This document shows, piece after piece, positions 6,829 to 11,652 of a DNA stretch of 11,652 nt. Location of the stretch: positions 1 to 11,652 of the forward strand of contig JAFZND010000045.1 of assembly GCA_017553065.1 (NCBI GenBank), given 5' to 3'. Positions within the stretch are counted from its first letter, which is position 1. The number at the start of each line of letters is the position of its first letter. Under the pieces are notes generated by a model that worked only from the letters and a program-made list of their open reading frames with translations, was not told the origin of the DNA and searched no databases. The position numbers and the translations under genes are program-made. The stretch comes from Clostridia bacterium. GTDB taxonomy: Bacteria > Bacillota > Clostridia > Christensenellales > UBA1242.

Positions 6829-7074
6829 TTATAAAATATGATTTGCAAGTTTTAAATGTTTTACATCAACAAATAATTTAAGTGTATAGCCGCCCTTATC
6901 GTTTATTGCCACATCAAAATCTATATCATTTTTTGTAACATTCATGTAATTATTAAGCACATTAATTATTTCACTCAAAATTACTCCCTTTATTTTATCT
7001 GGATTGTTACTTTTATCTATTGTAAGTACATTTTTCAATCGTTTTTCACCAATAATTTGTAATTCATTTTTCAT
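6829..7074 (-). CDS. minE: Cell division topological specificity factor MinE, short N terminus
   Basis: MinE stimulates the MinD ATPase and drives its release from the membrane. The 81-residue product shows the MinD-contact region (QIIGEKRLKNVLTID) followed by the dimerising beta-alpha-beta domain (VILSEIINVLNNYMNVTKNDIDFDV to YTLKLFVDVK, split here by the family's usual loop). The start was chosen at 7074 because GGAG lies eight bases upstream. A further in-frame ATG at 7095 would add MFNGALF and overlap the minD stop by eight bases, but has only a weak AAGAAA before it. With the preferred start, the amphipathic membrane-targeting helix typical of MinE is missing. It directly follows minD and precedes spoIVFA. 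No minC is present in the window. Confidence 0.88.
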   Translation of the reverse strand: MKNELQIIGEKRLKNVLTIDKSNNPDKIKGVILSEIINVLNNYMNVTKNDIDFDVAINDKGGYTLKLFVDVKHLKLANHIL

Positions 7075-7087
7075 AAATAATGCTCCA

Positions 7088-7879
7088 TTAAACATGTTTT
7101 CTTAGTTTTTGTCTAATACCGCCAATAAAACCTTTGTATCTTGCTGTGCAATCAAATATTCCACTTTCTCCAAATGCAATTCGTCTTGCTAACATTTTAT
7201 ATGCGGTAAATGACTGGCTTGATTTATTTAAATTGCCACCAACTAATACTTGAACACCAACCTCATCATCTTCTGGTAAAATTCCATATAGTGGCAATGC
7301 AAGATAATCTACTATTGTATTTATTCCTAGCATATCGCCTTGCAAGATTAAATCTCCCCTTGCCCGATTTATTATTAATCCTGCTAAATTTACTCCAAAT
7401 TCTTCTAATTTCACAATTATTTTATCAGCATCTCGAACACTAGAAATATGTGGAGTAACCACTACAATGGCCTCATTACATATATTTACACCTCTTACAA
7501 ACCCCTCATCCATTCCTGCCGGACAATCAATTAAAATATAGTCATATTTATTATCTACTGCATTTACTATTTCACAAATGTCTTTGGAGTTTGTTGTAGG
7601 GCAATAAGTGCGATTTGTAGGCAAAATAAACAAGTTCTCATTATCAAAATCCTCAATGATAGCTTGTTCTATCCTGCATTTACCTTCCACAACATCAAAA
7701 ATATCATACACAATTTTATTCTCTACACTCATCACAACATCTAAATTATTTAGGCCAAAATCCAAATCAATAAGTAAAACTTTTTTATTTAGTTTTGCTA
7801 GTGATTTACCAAGATTTACACAAATAGTCGTTTTGCCAACACCACCTTTACCACTTGTGATTAGTATTCTTCTTGCCAT
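7088..7879 (-). CDS. minD: Septum site-determining ATPase MinD
   Basis: MinD is a membrane-cycling ATPase that recruits MinC and positions the septum. The 263-residue product starts MARRILITSGKGGVGKTT, the deviant Walker A motif with the signature lysine (residue 11), followed by LLIDLDFGLNNLDVVM (switch I region) and YDYILIDCPAGMD (Walker B/switch II). The C terminus, FIGGIRQKLRKHV, is a basic amphipathic helix suited to membrane binding. The frame is open 21 codons further upstream, but the chosen ATG has GGGGGT about seven bases before it and matches the family start. A TATAAT lies at 7899-7904. It is followed by minE and the spoIVF pair, and is separated from the MreB-like gene by a terminator. 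All catalytic residues are present. Confidence 0.96.
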   Translation of the reverse strand: MARRILITSGKGGVGKTTICVNLGKSLAKLNKKVLLIDLDFGLNNLDVVMSVENKIVYDIFDVVEGKCRIEQAIIEDFDNENLFILPTNRTYCPTTNSKDICEIVNAVDNKYDYILIDCPAGMDEGFVRGVNICNEAIVVVTPHISSVRDADKIIVKLEEFGVNLAGLIINRARGDLILQGDMLGINTIVDYLALPLYGILPEDDEVGVQVLVGGNLNKSSQSFTAYKMLARRIAFGESGIFDCTARYKGFIGGIRQKLRKHV

Positions 7880-7898
7880 AACAACCCCCATGCACATT

Positions 7899-7904
7899 AT
7901 TATA
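7899..7904 (-). promoter_or_regulatory. -10 element of the minD operon promoter
   Basis: A perfect TATAAT on the minus strand lies 20 bases upstream of the minD ATG, giving a leader of about 12 bases that contains the GGGGGT site. The -35 region (TTTAAT or TTAATG) is poor. The element sits just downstream of the mreB-like terminator, so minD-minE-spoIVFA-spoIVFB probably form one unit. Confidence 0.5.
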
Positions 7905-7925
7905 CAAAAAGTGTAAGTGTACATT

Positions 7926-7970
7926 AAAAAAAAGTAAAGCACGATATTACCATATACTTTGCTTTACTTT
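7926..7970 (-). terminator. Intrinsic terminator of the ppx-like/mreB-like unit
   Basis: Exact 10-base arms, AAAGTAAAGC (7931-7940) and GCTTTACTTT (7961-7970), with a 20-base loop, are followed on the minus strand by a run of eight T (7926-7933, partly in the stem). This separates the MreB-like gene from minD transcription. Confidence 0.75.
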
Positions 7971-8003
7971 ATTAAATTATATAATTCTACAATATACTAC
8001 AAA

Positions 8004-9011
8004 TTAGTTATTGTATTTTTCAATTACAGATTGTAATAAATTTGGATTGTTTAATAGTGCTGTAGCACCATTAATTACTGTATTTTCTGGCTCCACATCT
8101 ATGTATGCTGGTACATTTAATTTTGATGATAAAAATCTATCAAGACCAGTAATAGAACTCAAAGCTCCAAACAAATACACTCCGCGTTTATTAATGTCAG
8201 AAATTACAGCTGTATCACAACTACTAAGCAATCCGCTAATTATTCCAGCTACACGAGTAAAATAATCAATAAATATTGGACGCAATTCTAAACTTGTAAC
8301 TACTACATTACCATAGTTTCCATCCAAATTGTTTTGGCCATATATACTATAACTTCTATTATCATTTGGCAATAGTGTTGCAAGTTCTATCTTTATTTCC
8401 TCAACCATGTCATTTGGCACTTCTAAATGATAACTATCATAAATGTATTGTTTTATGGCATTATTTAGGGTATTTCCACCCAAATCAATAGTGCATGCAT
8501 TCACAATACTGCCAGCGCTTATTAGTGCAACATCAGTTACACCGCCACCCAATTTGCATAGTAAATGATGACGAGCATCATATTCTTCTATTTCCATATT
8601 TACCATACCAGCATATACAGTTGGAAGTAGTGTAACTTGAGTAAACATGCAAGAATATGCAACATTCACATAATCATTTTTCTCTTGTGCACTAATTGAT
8701 GTGGGAATTAAAACAACTACATTATTTTTTGTAAACAATGTTTTAAATTCAACTTGTTTTAAAAACATTCTTAGCATGGTAGTTGCATATTGCTTATTTT
8801 TAATAACACCATCTGCTATTGGATACAACAATTCAATATTGTTTGATTTTTTTGCACAAGCAATTGCTTTTGAACCAACAGCAACAACTTGATTATTGCT
8901 TTTTGTATCCACAGCAACAACACTAGGCTCAACAAGTATTACTCCATCGCCAGATTTGACGATAATAGTATTTGTATTTCCCAATTTTACAACATAGTTG
9001 TAATCAGTCAT
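8004..9011 (-). CDS. MreB-like actin-family protein lacking nucleotide-binding and catalytic residues
   Basis: The 335-residue protein aligns with MreB throughout: GDGVILVEPSVVAVD (21-35), a YPIADGVI stretch (63-70), a GGGVTDVALIS strand-turn-strand (155-165), an IKQYIYDSYHLEVPNDMVEEIKIE region (186-209, family pattern) and a C-terminal VEPENTVINGATALL. MreB is the ATP-dependent filament that guides cell-wall synthesis. Here key positions differ: Lys9 and Lys153 occupy the two phosphate-loop Asp positions (usual DLGTANT and DIGGGTTE), Pro130-Thr131-Val132 replace Glu-Glu-Pro including the catalytic Glu, Asn180 replaces Asp in the GGD/GDE motif, and LFGALSSI (280-287) replaces LTGGGxLL. ATP binding and hydrolysis are probably impaired. 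GAGGTA precedes the ATG, 12 bases after the ppx-like stop. mreC and mreD are absent. I assign the family with confidence and the loss of activity by inference. Confidence 0.88.
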   Translation of the reverse strand: MTDYNYVVKLGNTNTIIVKSGDGVILVEPSVVAVDTKSNNQVVAVGSKAIACAKKSNNIELLYPIADGVIKNKQYATTMLRMFLKQVEFKTLFTKNNVVVLIPTSISAQEKNDYVNVAYSCMFTQVTLLPTVYAGMVNMEIEEYDARHHLLCKLGGGVTDVALISAGSIVNACTIDLGGNTLNNAIKQYIYDSYHLEVPNDMVEEIKIELATLLPNDNRSYSIYGQNNLDGNYGNVVVTSLELRPIFIDYFTRVAGIISGLLSSCDTAVISDINKRGVYLFGALSSITGLDRFLSSKLNVPAYIDVEPENTVINGATALLNNPNLLQSVIEKYNN

Positions 9012-9023
9012 GACAATACCTCA

Positions 9024-10532
9024 TTATAAAATTTCAAGATTTTTCTTAAATGCTTTTCTAAATTCATTTGCATTTAGCATTGCATTTTTAATTTCTAGAC
9101 TACTATCAGCATTTACAATTGTTTTCATAATTACGCTATCACCCAAGATGTCGCAATTAATATCAACAACATTACCAAATGCGGTTACATCTAATGATTC
9201 TGCGACTTTTAATATCACAGCTAATTTCTTTACGGCTGCCAAATCTTCTTCTGTTACTAAATCTCTGTATTTTACCCAATCAGACAAGCTAAAGTTGTCC
9301 GCATCACGAATAAGCACTACAAATGCAGCAAGAACAATTTCTTTATGACTAGCGCCATATATTTCACTATTCAAAATTATATCAAATGCTGCCTTTTCTC
9401 TTTGTGAATAATTTACTCTGAGCCCACTTGCATATAGGTATGATGCAATGCGCAACACCTTAATATAACTTCTGCCAAGTTTGTGTAATACTTTTAATTG
9501 CTTAAATAATATCATGCTAAGTTCATACACATGCAAAGCATTGTTTGGCTTGCGGTCATAATATTCATTGATTACTTGCAATGAATAACCAAGCGTATCA
9601 CTAATTGGTTTTTCAATTGTAAGTGGCAATACATAGTTAAATAATAAGCCATCTGCTTCATTTGTTTTACTTACAGCAAACACATCCTTATTGATAGCAG
9701 GAACAATTGTGTTCATTGCTTCAAATGCATAAGGTAAATATTTGCACAATTCTAGTGGAACACCTTTTACTTTTGTTGTTTTGGTTAAATCTTGTGCCAT
9801 AATAGCAGAATATACTTTGCCAAAATTTTCTTTATTAAACTCGTAGTTGTGTGCCATATCTACTGGATATTTTGATGCTTTTCTTGAAATTTCGCCGAAA
9901 CCCTCAAACATTTCACCAGTGCATACAACTTCAAATTCTTCTTGTAAATTTGTAATCCACTCATTTTCTTTAAGTGCACTTGCAATAGTTGATTTTACTT
10001 TCTCTATTGCATATTTTTCGTCATGCTCTTGAGCATCATTATATGCGTTAATGTATCCATAATTTACAACTTTTGTATTTAATACATTTCTACGATTGTA
10101 TAGCATAAATGAAGTTTCGAATGCAGACAAATGAACAATAAGTGCCTTTGGTTTATTGAATGTATTAATAATTGCTGTGTACACATAATTTAATTCTTCT
10201 TCTGGACTAAGCACTCTAAATTTTAAGCCAGTAATACCTGCAATTTCATTTAAAAAGCCATTATTGTTTTTTGCCTCATTAAGTAAACTTGTTGTGTAGC
10301 AAATTGTATCCACAACTTCTTCTCTGTCTATGAGTTGTTTGTAAACTTGAAGAATAGATACAACTTCTTTTACAACAGCTGGTTTTATAAAATAGTCATC
10401 ATAAAAATCTTTTGCAAGATCAACAGGCATACAAATTTCATTGTACACCACAAAAGATTTATTTTTGGTCATTTCAACAAATTTTACTGATAAATCACTA
10501 CCAGATAATTTGACTAATGCAATTTTTTCCAA
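9024..10532 (-). CDS. Ppx/GppA-family phosphatase-like protein, probably non-catalytic
   Basis: Ppx/GppA enzymes are exopolyphosphatases or pppGpp hydrolases built from two actin-fold domains and a helical HD-like domain. The 502-residue product keeps the layout: TTSLLNEAKNN with ITGLKFRVLSPEEEL (about 80-114), an EADGLLFNYV segment (292-301) like the family EGLL motif, and a helical C-terminal domain (about 310-500) with His334. The functional motifs are broken: residues 4-14 read IALVKLSGSDL where AxIDxGSNS is expected (Lys8 for Asp), residues 133-141 read VHLSAFETS for DIGGGSTE (His134 for Asp), and the HD motif LHDIG reads LYASG (366-370) with no HHKHS. Glu112 or a neighbour may retain the EEA motif. 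The start is TTG, set by AAAGGAG upstream and the fit of the first strand. It is followed by the MreB-like gene. Confidence 0.82.
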   Translation of the reverse strand: MEKIALVKLSGSDLSVKFVEMTKNKSFVVYNEICMPVDLAKDFYDDYFIKPAVVKEVVSILQVYKQLIDREEVVDTICYTTSLLNEAKNNNGFLNEIAGITGLKFRVLSPEEELNYVYTAIINTFNKPKALIVHLSAFETSFMLYNRRNVLNTKVVNYGYINAYNDAQEHDEKYAIEKVKSTIASALKENEWITNLQEEFEVVCTGEMFEGFGEISRKASKYPVDMAHNYEFNKENFGKVYSAIMAQDLTKTTKVKGVPLELCKYLPYAFEAMNTIVPAINKDVFAVSKTNEADGLLFNYVLPLTIEKPISDTLGYSLQVINEYYDRKPNNALHVYELSMILFKQLKVLHKLGRSYIKVLRIASYLYASGLRVNYSQREKAAFDIILNSEIYGASHKEIVLAAFVVLIRDADNFSLSDWVKYRDLVTEEDLAAVKKLAVILKVAESLDVTAFGNVVDINCDILGDSVIMKTIVNADSSLEIKNAMLNANEFRKAFKKNLEIL

Positions 10533-10549
10533 TATAGTAAAATCTCCTT

Positions 10550-10568
10550 TGTGCTAAAAAATCGCACA
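10550..10568 (-). promoter_or_regulatory. Small hairpin in the ppx-like leader beside the ribosome site
   Basis: TGTGC (10550-10554) and GCACA (10564-10568) can pair around a 9-base loop in the predicted leader, directly next to and touching the AAAGGAGA site (10543-10550). The stem is only five pairs, so it may be incidental. Confidence 0.25.
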
Positions 10569-10585
10569 CTTCTTACGCTACACAA

Positions 10586-10614
10586 ATTATAGCATATAAA
10601 TTTCAAATTGTACA
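10586..10614 (-). promoter_or_regulatory. Promoter of the ppx-like/mreB-like unit
   Basis: An extended -10, TGC-TATAAT (TATAAT at 10586-10591), follows a TGTACA -35 (10609-10614) at 17 bases on the minus strand. The start near 10579 gives a leader of about 47 bases with AAAGGAGA ahead of the TTG start. Confidence 0.6.
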
Positions 10615-10660
10615 CACTATATTAGTAGTTTTTTATAAAATACCACTTACCAAATATTTA

Positions 10661-10694
10661 CAATAAAAAAATAAAAAGTGCTTTAAAAAGCACT
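10661..10694 (-). terminator. Intrinsic terminator of the ferredoxin gene
   Basis: AGTGCTTT (10677-10684) and AAAGCACT (10687-10694) form a stem followed on the minus strand by TTTTATTTTTTTATTG. It lies eight bases past the ferredoxin stop codon and isolates it from the ppx-like unit. Confidence 0.85.
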
Positions 10695-10701
10695 CATTTA
10701 A

Positions 10702-10869
10702 TTAGTCATTAATCTTTATTGCACCCATAGGGCAAGCATTTTCACAACTATGACATTTAATGCACAACTCTTTGTCAATAAATGCCTTACCTTCCACAAA
10801 AGATATTGCGCCAACTGGACAAATATTTACACATGTGCCACATGAAATACATTTACTTTTATCTACCAT
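10702..10869 (-). CDS. 2[4Fe-4S] ferredoxin
   Basis: This 55-residue protein is a clostridial-type low-potential electron carrier. It has two CxxCxxCxxxCP cluster motifs: Cys7, Cys10, Cys13, Cys17 followed by Pro-Val-Gly-Ala, and Cys36, Cys39, Cys42, Cys46 followed by Pro-Met-Gly-Ala. The two halves show the internal pseudo-symmetry of the family (KCISCGTCVNICPVGAI and LCIKCHSCENACPMGAI). The length is the usual 55 or so. The ATG has AGAGGTGG upstream, and the gene has its own promoter and terminator, so it is monocistronic. It shows no insertion or missing cysteine. Its redox partner is not apparent from the neighbours. An anaerobic metabolism is consistent with the gene but not proven by it. 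Confidence 0.95.
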   Translation of the reverse strand: MVDKSKCISCGTCVNICPVGAISFVEGKAFIDKELCIKCHSCENACPMGAIKIND

Positions 10870-10900
10870 TAACTTCCACCTCTAAAAAGTTTATACAAGC

Positions 10901-10929
10901 ATTATAGCAAATGTGCAAGATGTATGCAA
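10901..10929 (-). promoter_or_regulatory. Promoter of the ferredoxin gene
   Basis: TTGCAT (10924-10929) and an extended -10, TGC-TATAAT (TATAAT at 10901-10906), are spaced by 17 bases on the minus strand. It begins just past the TauE-like stop codon; I saw no terminator between them, so some read-through is possible. Confidence 0.6.
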
Positions 10930-10933
10930 TTAC

Positions 10934-11350
10934 TTAGTTGTATTTATTTAAACTTATTTTTGAAAAAACAACTTTTCTTTTGTCTTTGGAATTACAAATT
11001 GTAAATACAATTTGCCAAACACCAACAATTAGCAAAAATACACCAAATATGCGTTTTAATATGTCATTTGGCAAGCGTAGTGCTATTATTGCCCCAACTA
11101 TGGCAAGTATAACACCACCAACAATAAATGGTATGCCCACCTTAAAAGAAATTAATTTATTTTTGGCATGAATAATAATTGCAACAATTGCGGCAGGGAT
11201 AAATGCAAGCAAATTTATACCTTGAGCAATTCGCTGTTCTACTGCCAAAAATATTGTAAGTATGGGTATAAGCAATGTTCCGCCACCCATACCCATGCCT
11301 GCTATTACACCACTAGTAAGACCAGCAATAATAAACCAAAGCCAATCCAT
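10934..11350 (-). CDS. TauE/SafE (TSUP) transporter, C-terminal half protein
   Basis: TauE/SafE proteins are membrane transporters of sulfonates, sulfite and other small anions, normally about 250 residues with two repeated four-helix halves. This 138-residue product is one half: MDWLWFIIAGLTSGVIAGMGMGGGTLLIPIL, split by the repeat's Gly-rich turn and Pro, then GINLLAFIPAAIVAIIIHAK and two further hydrophobic segments, ending in a basic tail. The start was set at 11350 because AAGGAG lies six bases before it; the frame is open 18 codons further upstream but those residues are hydrophilic and would overlap the neighbour. The other half is encoded ten bases upstream in another frame. The substrate cannot be told. 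The split between halves and the good ribosome site argue for two subunits rather than a frameshift. Confidence 0.88.
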   Translation of the reverse strand: MDWLWFIIAGLTSGVIAGMGMGGGTLLIPILTIFLAVEQRIAQGINLLAFIPAAIVAIIIHAKNKLISFKVGIPFIVGGVILAIVGAIIALRLPNDILKRIFGVFLLIVGVWQIVFTICNSKDKRKVVFSKISLNKYN

Positions 11351-11360
11351 ATATCTCCTT

Positions 11361-11652
11361 TTATATGAGCAATTTAATTCCACTTGCAATAATAACAACT
11401 GCAAAAATTATGTTAAGCACAATATTTTTAATATTTTTCAATATCAATGCCCCAACCGCACTACCTATAACAAACCCAATGGTTACTTTTAATGTGGTCA
11501 TACCATCAAAGGCGCCCATGATAATGTAAATAACAAAACTTACAATACTAAGTGGTAGCATTATAAGTATTGCTGTGGCGTGTGCTTTTTTCTCTGGCAA
11601 ACCCACAATATTACTAAGTGTTGGCACACAAAACATACCACCTCCACCGCCC
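11361..11652 (-). CDS. TauE/SafE (TSUP) transporter, N-terminal half protein, 5' end outside the window
   Basis: The gene runs off the right edge. The visible 96 or so codons begin GGGGGMFCVPTLSNIVGLP, the Gly-rich turn and Pro of a TSUP repeat, followed by KKAHATAILIMLPLSIVSFV and two more hydrophobic stretches, ending SGIKLLI at a TAA (11361-11363). This is the complete latter part of the first repeat; the missing portion would be only the first 10 or so residues. With the downstream half it would make one transporter of usual size. The ATG at 11636 lies within the Gly-rich motif and is not a credible start. Confidence 0.85.
   Translation of the reverse strand, partial: GGGGGMFCVPTLSNIVGLPEKKAHATAILIMLPLSIVSFVIYIIMGAFDGMTTLKVTIGFVIGSAVGALILKNIKNIVLNIIFAVVIIASGIKLLI

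Noticed and set aside
6803..6830. Plus-strand terminator (hairpin followed by six T)
   Set aside because: No plus-strand gene lies to its left in this region, so a terminator role has no transcript to serve; the hairpin is discussed as a spoIVFA leader element.
7880..7942. Longer MinD N terminus beginning at 7942
   Set aside because: It would add a hydrophobic, Cys- and Tyr-rich stretch unlike MinD and span the promoter -10 and the leader. The start at 7879 has a ribosome site and fits the family.
7975..7986. 12-base A/T palindrome downstream of the MreB-like gene
   Set aside because: Short A/T-only palindromes are expected at this base composition, and a much better terminator lies immediately after it.
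11351..11404. 18-codon N-terminal extension of the C-terminal TauE-like half
   Set aside because: It overlaps the neighbouring gene's end and is hydrophilic, while AAGGAG sits just before the Met at 11350.

Overview
This window is AT-rich, densely packed DNA, almost certainly from an uncultured low-GC Bacillota of the class Clostridia. The signs are a YlmC/YmxH-NrdR gene pair, a SpoIVFA-SpoIVFB pair next to MinD/MinE (in Bacillus the order is minC-minD-spoIVFA-spoIVFB), strong purine-rich Shine-Dalgarno sites and short intrinsic terminators. The sporulation-type genes suggest a spore former or a lineage descended from one. No tRNA, rRNA, CRISPR array, transposase or phage gene was seen, so this is chromosomal housekeeping DNA.

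Layout. At 1-1276 (minus strand) lie the first GTPase domain of Der, stopping early at an A-rich tract, and an unidentified multi-pass membrane protein. At 1379-2230 (plus strand) are a YlmC/YmxH PRC-barrel protein and NrdR. They end at a terminator shared with the convergent comEC-holA operon (2260-5380, minus). Next on the minus strand come minD, minE, spoIVFA and spoIVFB (7879 down to 5432), closed by a strong terminator. Upstream of them is a two-gene unit (10532 to 8004) encoding a Ppx/GppA-like protein and an MreB-like protein, with its own promoter and terminator. The right edge holds a 55-residue two-cluster ferredoxin and two half-size TauE/SafE transporter genes, the outer one cut by the window end.

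The most interesting region is 8004-10532. Two adjacent proteins of the actin/Hsp70/sugar-kinase fold have each lost their catalytic and nucleotide- or phosphate-binding residues. The MreB-like protein has Lys in place of both phosphate-loop Asp residues and lacks the Glu-Glu-Pro motif. The Ppx-like protein has Lys and His in the corresponding places and a broken HD site. They sit where canonical mreB would precede the min genes, but mreC, mreD and minC are absent. They may be paired non-catalytic scaffold or regulatory proteins of the cell-shape/division machinery; this is inference.

Other oddities are a ComEC whose metallo-beta-lactamase domain lacks its metal ligands, a spoIVFA start codon buried in a perfect 9-bp hairpin, promoters of comEC and possibly ylmC placed so that the transcripts would be leaderless, a MinE whose best start removes the membrane-targeting N terminus, and a Der reading frame ending after one of its two GTPase domains.
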